Origin: Mageeibacillus sp. UBA4314
GTDB taxonomy: Bacteria > Bacillota > Clostridia > Saccharofermentanales > Saccharofermentanaceae
Assembly (NCBI GenBank): GCA_002394605.1
Contig: DGUI01000045.1
Coordinates: 1 to 37,301 of the forward strand
DNA length: 37,301 nucleotides
Reading direction: 5' to 3'
Shown here: positions 17,574 through 25,773 of the stretch, piece by piece
How positions within the stretch are numbered: position 1 is the first letter of the stretch
How the letters are laid out: each line of letters starts with the position of its first letter
Translations under genes and position numbers: made by a program
The notes under the pieces: generated by a model
What the model was told of the DNA's origin: nothing
The model's database searches: none
The model's input: the letters and a program-made list of their open reading frames with translations, nothing else

Positions 17574-18515
17574 ATGCCCATCAGAATAGCAAATAATCTT
17601 CCTGCGAGAGCGATCCTCGAGCAGGAAAGGATCTTCGTAATGGAGGAAACCAGGGCTCTTACGCAGGATATAAGGCCCATTAAGATAGTGATCCTCAATC
17701 TGATGCCGAATAAGGTCGTTACTGAGACACAGATACTGAGGGCTTTGTCCAATACGCCCATTCAGATCGATATCGATCTCATCCGTACGGCTACGCACAG
17801 ATCCCAGCATACTGCTGAAGAACACCTTACAAAGTTCTATGAGACTTTCGATGAGATCAAAGATAATTTTTATGACGGAATGATAATAACCGGCGCTCCC
17901 GTCGAGCTCCTCGATTTTGAAGAAGTCGATTACTGGCCGGAACTCTGTACCATCATGGAATGGTCCAAGACGCATGTATATTCCACTCTTCATATCTGCT
18001 GGGGCGCGATGGCAGGTCTTTATTATCACTACGGAGTGCCCAAGTACAAGCTTCCCAAGAAGTGTTTTGGCATCTTCGAACATAAGATGACCTATTCCAA
18101 CCCGGTCAAGCTCTTCAGGGGGTTTGACGATGTATTCTATGTTCCTCATTCGAGGCACACGGAGCTCCACAGGGAGGACATCGAGAAGATCAAGACATTG
18201 AGGATCCTGTCCGAATCGGATGAATCAGGTGTGTACTGCGTATCTGATCTCAGGGGGAGGCAGATCTTCATCACGGGGCATTCGGAATACGATGTCAATA
18301 CTCTCGACAGCGAGTATAAGAGGGACTTAGGCGAAGGACTTCCGATCGATATCCCGGTCAATTACTACCAGGATAACGATCCCAAGAAACCTGCGATCCT
18401 CAGATGGCGTTCATCGGCAACGCTCCTGTTCACGAACTGGCTTAACTACTATGTATATCAGGAGACTCCTTTCGAGATAACTGCGATAGAACACATGAAG
18501 CATGGTGAGGAATGA
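17574..18515 (+). CDS. metA: Homoserine O-acetyltransferase (MetA family)
   Basis: A 313-residue enzyme of the MetA glutamine-amidotransferase-like fold that acylates homoserine in methionine synthesis. The nucleophile is C142 in LHICWGAM. H236 and E238 in TGHSEYD complete the catalytic set. Residue 111 is Glu (APVELLDFEEV). In this family Glu at 111 goes with acetyl-CoA use and Gly with succinyl-CoA, so acetyl transfer is predicted although the family is often named homoserine succinyltransferase. The length is typical. AAGGAGG precedes the ATG. The stop overlaps the next start (ATGA). No SAM riboswitch or T-box is visible in the short upstream gap. Confidence 0.94.
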   Translation: MPIRIANNLPARAILEQERIFVMEETRALTQDIRPIKIVILNLMPNKVVTETQILRALSNTPIQIDIDLIRTATHRSQHTAEEHLTKFYETFDEIKDNFYDGMIITGAPVELLDFEEVDYWPELCTIMEWSKTHVYSTLHICWGAMAGLYYHYGVPKYKLPKKCFGIFEHKMTYSNPVKLFRGFDDVFYVPHSRHTELHREDIEKIKTLRILSESDESGVYCVSDLRGRQIFITGHSEYDVNTLDSEYKRDLGEGLPIDIPVNYYQDNDPKKPAILRWRSSATLLFTNWLNYYVYQETPFEITAIEHMKHGEE

Positions 18516-19393
18516 TGGAGACCATAACTTCGGAACTTGTAGCCGGACTGGCACCCGTAAGGAGTGATGACGGGCATAAGGGCACGTTTGGAACGGCTCT
18601 TGTCATTGCAGGATCTGAATATATGACCGGAGCACAGGTGCTCATGACTTCCTCGGCATTAAGGAGCGGTGCCGGAATGGTGCGTGTATATGCACCTGAC
18701 GGAAGTCTCGCATCCACCAGGGTCAACTGTCCGTGTGCTCTGACTTCTGCCTGGGGTGATACTGAAGCCTCAGCCATCAGGGAACTGAGAAGATATCTTG
18801 CCAAGGCATCATGCTGCGGCATAGGTCCCGGATTAGATGAGTCTGACAGACGCTCCAAAGCTCTTCTCGAGACACTTATAGACGAATCTCCCAGACTCGT
18901 TATCGATGCGGGGGCTCTTAACATCCTTGCCGGGGACAGGATTAGGCTTTTCCCGCTGCTTAAGGCGAGATGTGACAAGGAGGGATTTGAACCCGCCGTC
19001 TTAACGCCTCACATAGGGGAGTTCAGGAGGCTTACCGGAGGTCAGGACCAGTCCTGTTTAGTACAGTTTGCACGAGATACGGGATGTGTTACGGTACTAA
19101 AAAGTAATAATACAATAGTGTCATCAACCGACGGTAAATGCTATATTAATAATATAGGTAACAGCGGCCTTGCGAAAGGCGGTTCCGGAGATGTATTGTC
19201 AGGCCTTATCACAGGGCTCATGTCTCAGGGGATCGATGCTTTATCGGCAAGCATTGCAGCTGTCAGGATCCACGCGGAGTGCGGACTGATCCTGGCAGAT
19301 GAATGCGGGAAGAGAGCGATGCTTCCGCAGGATATGCCGGCTGTAATGGGCAGAGCTTTTAAAGCCTGCGGTTGGGAGAGAGATGAGTACTGA
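18512..19393 (+). CDS. nnrD: ADP-dependent NAD(P)H-hydrate dehydratase
   Basis: A 293-residue enzyme that repairs damaged NAD(P)HX using ADP. Family landmarks are HKGTFGTALVIAGS (22-35), GIGPGLD (about 103-109), VIDAGALNILAG, LTPHIGEFRRLTG and the nucleotide loop GLAKGGSGDVLSGLITGL (about 218-235). It corresponds to the C-terminal half of E. coli YjeF. The NnrE epimerase half is not fused and is not in the window. It overlaps metA by 4 bases and alr by 11, forming a tight operon. Confidence 0.93.
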   Translation: MMETITSELVAGLAPVRSDDGHKGTFGTALVIAGSEYMTGAQVLMTSSALRSGAGMVRVYAPDGSLASTRVNCPCALTSAWGDTEASAIRELRRYLAKASCCGIGPGLDESDRRSKALLETLIDESPRLVIDAGALNILAGDRIRLFPLLKARCDKEGFEPAVLTPHIGEFRRLTGGQDQSCLVQFARDTGCVTVLKSNNTIVSSTDGKCYINNIGNSGLAKGGSGDVLSGLITGLMSQGIDALSASIAAVRIHAECGLILADECGKRAMLPQDMPAVMGRAFKACGWERDEY

Positions 19394-20525
19394 GATTACA
19401 TCTGATAAGTTTGACAGATCTTGTGTTGAGATCGATCTTGCGGCGCTTCGCCACAACTATAACGAGATAAGAAGGATAACTTCACCTGACACGGAGATAA
19501 TGGCAGTGGTCAAGGCAGACGCTTATGGCCATGGAGCAGTAAGATGCGCCAAGACGCTTATTGACTGCGGTGCATCCTATCTCTGCGTAGCGACGATCGG
19601 GGAAGCGGTTGAACTCCGTAAGGCAGGCATCAGCCACAGGATCCTTATCCTTGGATATACTGACCCGATCAATTTCGATGATGTCGTTAAGTACGACATC
19701 GATCAGGCTGTCTACGACTACGAGGCTGCGAAGGTGCTGTCCCGCGAAGCCGTAAAGCAGAAGAAGACATGCAGGATCCATATCAAGCTCGATACGGGAA
19801 TGGGAAGACTGGGTTTTATATCAGACGGCAGTTCCACCGAGGAGATCAAGAGGATATGCGAGCTCCCCGGGCTTGATCATTACGGCGTATTCTCTCATTT
19901 CGCAGTGGCAGACACGGACGATGACCAGTACACGATGAAGCAGTTTGTGAGCTTCATGAGCGAGCTCGATGAACTTGCGAAGGCAGGCATAACATTTGCA
20001 AAGCGTCATATCTGCAACAGTGCAGGTATCATGCGCTTTCCGGGCATGCACCTTGACATGGTGCGCGCGGGCATCATACTGTACGGTCTTATGCCGCCCG
20101 GATGTCCTGCCCCGAAGAAGGAGATAGATCTCATACCCGTCATGTCATGGTATGCAAAAGTCATCCATGTGAAGACGGTCCCTGTCGGAACTTCCGTAAG
20201 CTACGGCAGGCATTTCACGGCACAGCGTCCCACAAAGGTCCTTACGGTATCGATCGGTTATGCTGATGGTCTGTCCAGGAGATATTCCAACGGATTTGAA
20301 CTTGTTGTGGCTGGCAAACGTGCGCCGATCATAGGCAATGTCTGTATGGATATGTGCATGCTCGATGCTACGGATATTGACGAATATGTGGGTGTGAGGT
20401 CGCTCGTCGTCGTGTTCGGCAAGAACAGGAGCGTTGACGAACTGGCCGGTTATCTCGGAACGATCAACTATGAGATCACATGTATCATTGGCAAGCGTGT
20501 GCCGAGGATCTTTAAAGAAAGATGA
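19383..20525 (+). CDS. alr: Alanine racemase
   Basis: A 380-residue PLP enzyme making D-alanine for peptidoglycan. The PLP lysine is K44 in AVVKADAYGHG. The catalytic tyrosine is Y273 in SVSYGRH. GYADGLSRRYSN (291-302) and NVCMDMCMLD are further signatures. The length is normal. Coupling to nnrD is common in Firmicutes. The start lies 11 bases inside nnrD. Confidence 0.96.
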   Translation: MSTEITSDKFDRSCVEIDLAALRHNYNEIRRITSPDTEIMAVVKADAYGHGAVRCAKTLIDCGASYLCVATIGEAVELRKAGISHRILILGYTDPINFDDVVKYDIDQAVYDYEAAKVLSREAVKQKKTCRIHIKLDTGMGRLGFISDGSSTEEIKRICELPGLDHYGVFSHFAVADTDDDQYTMKQFVSFMSELDELAKAGITFAKRHICNSAGIMRFPGMHLDMVRAGIILYGLMPPGCPAPKKEIDLIPVMSWYAKVIHVKTVPVGTSVSYGRHFTAQRPTKVLTVSIGYADGLSRRYSNGFELVVAGKRAPIIGNVCMDMCMLDATDIDEYVGVRSLVVVFGKNRSVDELAGYLGTINYEITCIIGKRVPRIFKER

Positions 20526-20537
20526 AAGGTGTATGAC

Positions 20538-21395
20538 ATGAGACAGGAACAGGAAAAAGAACTGAAGCTGATGGCAGCCAAGGTCCGCAGATGGGTTATC
20601 GAAGGCGTTTACAGGGCAAACAGCGGACATCCCGGCGGATCGCTTTCTTGTGCTGACATCATCACATATCTGTATGGTGCGGAAATGCGCGTGGATCCTG
20701 CAAACGAGAAGGATCCGGACAGGGACAGGTTCGTATTATCCAAAGGTCACTGTGCCCCTGCGCTTTATGCGGCTTTGGGACTCCGCGGTTTCTTCGATGT
20801 AAATGAGATGAAGAACCTGCGTAAGATAGATTCATTTCTCCAGGGTCATCCCTGCATTGCGATGACACCCGGTATCGATATGTCAACAGGTTCTCTGGGA
20901 CAGGGGATCTCTGCCGCAGTAGGCATGGCTCTCGCAGGCAAGATCGACAAGCGTGATTACAACGTGTTCTCCGTTCTTGGCGATGGTGAGATGCAGGAGG
21001 GCGAAGTCTGGGAAGCCCTCATGAGCGCTGCGCACTACAAGCTTGATAATCTCTGTGCTTTTCTTGATAATAACGGACTTCAGATCGACGGTAAGGTCGA
21101 TGACGTCATGAGCCTCGGTGATATCGAAGCGAAGACAAAGGCTTTCGGATGGAATACGATGGTCATCGACGGTCATGATCTTAACCAGATCGAAGCGGCA
21201 GTCGAGAGCTTTAAGGCTCACAAAGGAGAAGGAAAGCCCTTCTTTGTTATCTGCAAGACGCATAAAGGAATGGGAGTATCGTTCATGTACGATAATCCGG
21301 GATTCCACGGCAAGGCTCCGAACGATGAAGAATACAAGATAGCAGTATCCGAGCTTGATGCCGCTATAGAGAAGGCAGCAGGGGAGGTGAACTGA
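20538..21395 (+). CDS. Transketolase, N-terminal (TPP-binding) subunit
   Basis: A 285-residue protein equal to the N-terminal half of transketolase. Landmarks are NSGHPGGSLSCADI (about 28-41), SKGHCAPALYAAL, TGSLGQG and the TPP/Mg site GDGEMQEGEVWEA (about 150-162) with DNNGLQIDG. ATG 20538 is favoured over GTG 20529 because GAAAGGTG (20524-20531) is properly spaced for it. The partner subunit follows with a one-base overlap (TGATG). Split transketolases transfer two-carbon units in the non-oxidative pentose phosphate pathway. Confidence 0.94.
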   Translation: MRQEQEKELKLMAAKVRRWVIEGVYRANSGHPGGSLSCADIITYLYGAEMRVDPANEKDPDRDRFVLSKGHCAPALYAALGLRGFFDVNEMKNLRKIDSFLQGHPCIAMTPGIDMSTGSLGQGISAAVGMALAGKIDKRDYNVFSVLGDGEMQEGEVWEALMSAAHYKLDNLCAFLDNNGLQIDGKVDDVMSLGDIEAKTKAFGWNTMVIDGHDLNQIEAAVESFKAHKGEGKPFFVICKTHKGMGVSFMYDNPGFHGKAPNDEEYKIAVSELDAAIEKAAGEVN

Positions 21396-22348
21396 TGAGC
21401 ATGATGGCAACAAGAGAGGCCTATGGTAAGGCCCTTGTGGAATTTGGTGATGATGAGAGGATCGTCGTTCTTGATGCGGATCTGTCAGGATCCACGAACA
21501 CAGGGATGTTCAAGGCAGTTCATCCGGAGAGATTCTTCGATATGGGTATCGCTGAAGCGAACATGACCGCAGTTGCTGCAGGACTTGCTTCTACAGGCAA
21601 GATCGCTTTCGTCTCATCTTTTGCGACTTTTGCTTCGCTTCGTAACTGTGAGCAGATCAGGAATTCGGTCTGCTACCCCAATCTTGACGTTAAGGTATGT
21701 GCTTCCCACGCAGGTCTGTCCGTAGGTGAGGACGGTGCATCCCACCAGTGTCTGGAAGATCTTGCGGTAATGCGTACGATCCCGAACATGAGAGTTGTAT
21801 GTCCCTCTGACGCTGCTTCAACGAGAATGGCCATCAAGACTGCGATCGAGACTCCCGGTCCGTTCTACATCAGGCTCGGCCGATCCAAGGTTCCTTCCGT
21901 TTACGGAGAGTACGGCGACGATGTCCCGTTCACGCTGGGCAAGGCCAATACCCTTAAGGAAGGTACTGCCCTTACGATCATTGCAACCGGCCTGATGGTC
22001 GATACTGCGCTTAAGGCATATGATATCCTCAAAGAGAGGGGGATCAATGCAAGGATCCTCGATATGCATACGATCAAGCCCATCGACAAGGAGGCTGTCA
22101 TCAAGGCTTCCATTGAGACAGGTCTTATCATCACTGCAGAGGAGCATACCATAAACGGCGGTCTTGGTTCAGCGGTTACGGAAGTCGTCTGTGAGAACTA
22201 TCCTTGCGTTGTTAAGAGGTTTGGCGTAAACGATGTGTTCGGCAGGTCAGGAACTCCAGATGCACTCTTTGAAGAATACAAGCTGACTGCTGCAGATCTC
22301 GCAGATGAGTGCATTGCGGCACTCTCCGCAGTTAAGGGCAACGGGTAA
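21395..22348 (+). CDS. Transketolase, C-terminal subunit
   Basis: A 317-residue protein equal to the middle (pyrimidine-binding) and C-terminal domains of transketolase. FFDMGIAEANM (about 47-57) holds the catalytic Glu that activates TPP. SFATFASLRNCEQIRNS, HAGLSVGEDGASHQCLED and the C-terminal AEEHTINGGLGSAV are typical. GGGGAGG ahead of the start lies within the end of the N-terminal subunit gene, so the halves are made together. Confidence 0.95.
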   Translation: MSMMATREAYGKALVEFGDDERIVVLDADLSGSTNTGMFKAVHPERFFDMGIAEANMTAVAAGLASTGKIAFVSSFATFASLRNCEQIRNSVCYPNLDVKVCASHAGLSVGEDGASHQCLEDLAVMRTIPNMRVVCPSDAASTRMAIKTAIETPGPFYIRLGRSKVPSVYGEYGDDVPFTLGKANTLKEGTALTIIATGLMVDTALKAYDILKERGINARILDMHTIKPIDKEAVIKASIETGLIITAEEHTINGGLGSAVTEVVCENYPCVVKRFGVNDVFGRSGTPDALFEEYKLTAADLADECIAALSAVKGNG

Positions 22349-22351
22349 GAT

Positions 22352-23275
22352 ATGAGGGCAACGGCTCCTTCTTATTATCCTCTCTTCCACTGCATTGCAG
22401 GCGACTGCAAGCATACATGCTGTGCTGATTGGGAGGTCGACATCGACCCGGAGACTTACGACAGATATATGAACATGACCGGAGCGTTCGCAGAACGCAT
22501 CCGGTCTTCTATAGTTACGGAAGATGACGGTTCAGCGGCCGGCGAATCCCATTTCGTGCTGCGAAAGGACGGAAGATGTCCGATGCTGCGCGATGACGGG
22601 CTTTGTGATCTGATACTCGAACTGGGGGAATCCTCCCTTTGCAAGGTCTGTACGGAACACCCCAGGTTTTTTAACTTCAGGAGCAATACGATCGAGTGTG
22701 GTCTCGGACTGAGCTGTGAGGCAGCCCTGTCGCTTATCCTTAACTGGCAAAAGGGTTTTGAACTGATCGACATAACGGATATATCTCCAATGGGTGCCGA
22801 ATTCATGTCCGCACCGGAAGATGAGCCTGATGAGCTGGAGGAAGAGGTGTATATGGCGAGGGACAATGCCATATCAGCCGCATCAGACCGAAGCATTCCT
22901 CTAAGCGAGCGTGTCAGGAGACTTGCAGGGGACCTATGGACATCGGAGGAGAGGACCGCCGTATTCAGGTCTCTTGAATCACTGTCATCCGCGTGGGTGA
23001 AGTATCTTGAAGATGTTGATCCCTCCATGTGTAATGATGATTCCTTCCGTTATATCGATAACCCTGACAGGTTACTGCTGTTCGAGAATCTTTTGGTGTA
23101 TTTTCTCTTCAGATATCCGTGGGAAGGTTCAAGGCTTGCATGTGAACTCCTGATGATGACGGCAGACTGCTGTGTATCTTCGCAGGATGCTGATATATTT
23201 GACATTGTCCGCGAGTTTTCGTCCAATGTTGAGTATTCCGACTGCAATATCGACGATATTATGAGCAGGATGTGA
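22352..23275 (+). CDS. fliB: FliB-like lysine-N-methylase family protein
   Basis: A 307-residue protein with the Cys pattern of FliB, the enzyme that methylates flagellin lysines in Salmonella. The N-terminus has FHCIAGDCKHTCCADW (12-27). GRCPML, GLCDLI and LCKVCTEHPRFFNF (about 96-109) follow, suggesting an iron-sulfur or other metal centre. The C-terminal half is less conserved. It begins three bases after the transketolase gene and ends the operon before a hairpin. No flagellar genes are in the window, so the substrate may be another surface protein. The family assignment is good; the gene name is by similarity only. Confidence 0.82.
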   Translation: MRATAPSYYPLFHCIAGDCKHTCCADWEVDIDPETYDRYMNMTGAFAERIRSSIVTEDDGSAAGESHFVLRKDGRCPMLRDDGLCDLILELGESSLCKVCTEHPRFFNFRSNTIECGLGLSCEAALSLILNWQKGFELIDITDISPMGAEFMSAPEDEPDELEEEVYMARDNAISAASDRSIPLSERVRRLAGDLWTSEERTAVFRSLESLSSAWVKYLEDVDPSMCNDDSFRYIDNPDRLLLFENLLVYFLFRYPWEGSRLACELLMMTADCCVSSQDADIFDIVREFSSNVEYSDCNIDDIMSRM

Positions 23276-23278
23276 TAA

Positions 23279-23313
23279 GGGGCTGCCTCACTTATCATAG
23301 TGATGACAGCCCC
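23279..23313 (+). terminator. Hairpin between convergent operons
   Basis: GGGGCTG (23279-23285) pairs with CAGCCCC (23307-23313). An inner TCACT/AGTGA stem closes a TATCAT loop. No clear U-tract follows on the plus strand. A CCCC/GGGG alternative pairing overlaps its 3' arm. Position after fliB and before the end of the minus-strand operon suggests transcription termination. Confidence 0.6.
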
Positions 23314-23349
23314 GTTATAAAGGGGAGTTGGGTAGGGAATAAAGCAGTT

Positions 23350-23931
23350 TCAGGTGGTAGCCGCAGCAGTCTTTGGCTGCGTAACCTCATCTCCCGGAGT
23401 CCTTACTTTGACCTTGGAAGGTTTACCGTCTTTGTCCAATGTGATGACAAGGACTTTGCCTTCGGTTATGTCCGCGGTATTCAGGTCCTTTACCTGCGAG
23501 AGATCCAGAGTGGTCTCTTCGCCGGAACTGTCAGGTGTAAACTCATACACTTTGTCAGATGATGACTCTGAGGAAGCAGTCTTTTTTAGTGTTCCCTTGA
23601 CAAGTGTGACGGTGGTTCCCGATACGGTCTTGACCTGACCTGTTACATGAGAAGACTTCTTCTGTTCATCACCGGACGGTTTCTTTTTGTTATTGGAAGA
23701 GCTGTGACCTTTGTGATCTCCCGAACTATGCTTTTTTCCGCCGTTCCGGTTATCCTTGTTATCCTGATGCCCGCCATCCTTTTTTGACTGTTCCGTCTGT
23801 TCTGTCTGTTCTGTCTGCTCTGCTGCGGATGCCTGGGTCTCATCCGTTTGCGTTCCTGCCTGACTGCAGCCTGCGATCCCCAAAGCAAGTGCAGCTGCAG
23901 TCATTAGTGCTGTGATCTTTTTGTAGTTCAT
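23350..23931 (-). CDS. Charged low-complexity lipoprotein
   Basis: A 193-residue predicted lipoprotein. The signal peptide has an MNYKK n-region, a hydrophobic stretch and the lipobox LGIAGC (Cys22). Residues ~35-95 are low complexity: EQT repeats, then a hydrophilic run of Lys, His, Asp, Gly, Ser and Asn, probably disordered and possibly metal binding. Residues ~96-180 look like a small beta domain (GQVKTVSGTTVTLVKG, GKVLVITLDKDGKPSKVKV), resembling short OB-like surface modules. The ribosome binding site is GGAGGT. It is the last gene of the VTC-DUF4956 operon. Function unknown; the gene set suggests a cell-surface role. Confidence 0.75.
   Translation of the reverse strand: MNYKKITALMTAAALALGIAGCSQAGTQTDETQASAAEQTEQTEQTEQSKKDGGHQDNKDNRNGGKKHSSGDHKGHSSSNNKKKPSGDEQKKSSHVTGQVKTVSGTTVTLVKGTLKKTASSESSSDKVYEFTPDSSGEETTLDLSQVKDLNTADITEGKVLVITLDKDGKPSKVKVRTPGDEVTQPKTAAATT
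23788..23823 (-). repeat. Four tandem 9-bp units coding Glu-Gln-Thr
   Basis: Four units close to CTGTTCTGT on the plus strand run without gaps. They encode AEQ followed by three TEQ on the minus strand. In-frame slippage could change the linker length. Confidence 0.8.
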
Positions 23932-23968
23932 GTAAATACCTCCGTGTTTTGATCTTTCTGATGTGTTA

Positions 23969-25087
23969 TCACATCTGGTCTCTATTCCCTTTACGCCATC
24001 CGCCGTTCATGCCGCCTCTTCCGCCGCCCATCATCTGGTTGGGGAGAGTATCGGTCTGAACTCCGTTGATGATCAGCGTTCCGCCGTTAAACTGTGCCGT
24101 ACCGTCATAATCACAGGCAGACTGCCCCGTTATGTCGATCGTACCGCCATTGATCACAAGGTTGCCGTTGGAATCGATGCCGTCGGTGTCACCCTGGCCC
24201 ATGGTTATCTTTATGTTTCCTCCATTGATCTCGATGGTCGGTGTATAGGCATCGGATTTCTGTCCCGCATTGATACCGTCGTCCGAGGCAGATATGGTGA
24301 TATCACCTTCATTGATCAGCACATATGTGCCTTCAAGTCCTTCTGCCCCTGTTATGTTGAATGTACCGCCGTCGATCCGGAGGATCCCGTCTGTATGGAT
24401 GGCATCATCATTCACCTTGACTGTGAAGGTTCCTGCAGTTATCACAAGTGAATCATTGGTGTTGATACCGTCTTCCTTTGCAGAGAGTTCATATGTTCCG
24501 CCTGTTATCACCATGTCATCCTTGCAGACTATTGCATGCCCGGCAGGTGATGTGACGATAAGTGTTCCCTGGCCGTTGATCGTAAGATCATCCTTGGAGA
24601 AGATGACAGAGTCAATGTCATTGTCATCTATTGCCTTAAATGTCCCCCTGTTCGAAAGCGTATTATTGCCTTCAAGAGTGATGTACGTCTCATCACATGA
24701 GATTATGTATACAGCTGCAGATGTGCTGCTGGTTATCGAAGCATCTCTCAATACAAGGTGCACATCATCCTCTTCTCCTGTCTCGACGATGACCATTCCG
24801 TCAGATGTTGACCCGGTTATGATATAAGTTCCCGCATCAGTGATCCTTACTGTTCCCGTGCCGTCCGTGAGCGTGATGAGTTCGGCTTCCGATTCGTTAT
24901 ATGACGTATCATTATCTTTGTCCGTCACTTTCAGTTCTTCCGCATCACTGATCGTGATTGTGTTATCCTGCCCGACCGTCTGGTTCACGGAAGCAACGGC
25001 TGCCTGAGAACATCCTGTCATTGCCAGAGCAAGTATTGCCGATGCTAAGCAGATCTTAAGCCTGTTATGCATTTTTGTGATATTCAT
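23969..25087 (-). CDS. Beta-helix carbohydrate-binding lipoprotein (Cthe_2159-like, DUF4353)
   Basis: A 372-residue exported lipoprotein with lipobox LAMTGC near residue 26. The body is a series of short repeats such as DDLTINGQGTLIV, DDMVITGGTYELSA, DSLVITAGTFTVKVNDDAI, GILRIDGGTFNITG and GNLVINGGTIDI, consistent with a right-handed beta helix. This matches the Cthe_2159 family of C. thermocellum, known to bind cellulose and acidic sugars. Repeated DDGIN/DGID turns could hold calcium. The end is Gly/Met-rich (MMGGGRGGMNGG). The start at 25087 is preferred to 25111 because GAGGAGA lies just before it and the signal peptide begins properly. It follows the DUF4956 gene by 20 bases. Confidence 0.84.
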   Translation of the reverse strand: MNITKMHNRLKICLASAILALAMTGCSQAAVASVNQTVGQDNTITISDAEELKVTDKDNDTSYNESEAELITLTDGTGTVRITDAGTYIITGSTSDGMVIVETGEEDDVHLVLRDASITSSTSAAVYIISCDETYITLEGNNTLSNRGTFKAIDDNDIDSVIFSKDDLTINGQGTLIVTSPAGHAIVCKDDMVITGGTYELSAKEDGINTNDSLVITAGTFTVKVNDDAIHTDGILRIDGGTFNITGAEGLEGTYVLINEGDITISASDDGINAGQKSDAYTPTIEINGGNIKITMGQGDTDGIDSNGNLVINGGTIDITGQSACDYDGTAQFNGGTLIINGVQTDTLPNQMMGGGRGGMNGGWRKGNRDQM

Positions 25088-25107
25088 GGTGTCTCCTCTC
25101 TTTCTTC

Positions 25108-25773
25108 TCATAACTCTGCAGCCTCATGCTGCATCAGTGTTGATATGCTTATTTCCAGATTGCCGTTGCGGCATCTTAATCTGTCGATGAATTCTTTCTC
25201 TATCTCCTTGGAAACGAGCCTGACGTCATATGACAGCCTGAACATCGATCCCATGTTGGAAGTCTTTGATGATACTAATCTGTGTTCTGTCGTGAACTCA
25301 TCGAAGATCTCATCAAATATGCCGGTATAATCCAGGTCTTCCGGAATTGTGATCCTGAGGCTCTTATGGAGTTCCTGATCGTTATTGCCGCCAAGTCCGA
25401 TGGCCTGGTAGACCATGATCACGCATCCTATCACTGCCGTGAATATTCCTGCGTATAAGAGATATCCCATGCCTGTGAGAAGTCCGTTTGTCATCGCGAG
25501 GAACAGGGCGCCGATCTCTTTTGCTGTCCCCGGCGCCGACCTGAACCTTACCAGGCTGAATGCTCCTGCGACTGCGACTCCTGCGCCGATGTTGCCGTTT
25601 ACTGCCATGATCACGACACAGACGATCGCCGGAAGGATGGCGAGTGTTCCCACAAAACTCTTGCTGTAACTGTTCTTGAACATGTATATCAGTGCAAGGA
25701 CCAGACCAATGAGCAGAGAAGCTCCTATCGGGATCAAAAAACCTGTTACTGATAAAGTTGCTGTATTAAGCAT
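25108..25773 (-). CDS. DUF4956 membrane protein
   Basis: A 221-residue protein with about four transmembrane helices in the first 130 residues (about 10-30, 40-60, 62-80 and 100-125). A soluble C-terminal domain of ~90 residues follows. AGAFSLVRFRSAPGTAKEIGALFLAM (written here as AGAFSLVRFRS and PGTAKEIGALF, about 69-92) is the conserved DUF4956 core. Genes of this family are repeatedly found beside VTC-domain genes. It overlaps the VTC gene by 8 bases, and AGGAGG precedes its ATG. It may form the membrane part of a polyphosphate- or nucleotide-linked machine, which is inference. Confidence 0.88.
   Translation of the reverse strand: MLNTATLSVTGFLIPIGASLLIGLVLALIYMFKNSYSKSFVGTLAILPAIVCVVIMAVNGNIGAGVAVAGAFSLVRFRSAPGTAKEIGALFLAMTNGLLTGMGYLLYAGIFTAVIGCVIMVYQAIGLGGNNDQELHKSLRITIPEDLDYTGIFDEIFDEFTTEHRLVSSKTSNMGSMFRLSYDVRLVSKEIEKEFIDRLRCRNGNLEISISTLMQHEAAEL

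Noticed and set aside
24270..24827. 185-codon open frame on the plus strand
   Set aside because: It is antisense to the beta-helix lipoprotein gene. The repetitive composition of that gene keeps the opposite frame open.
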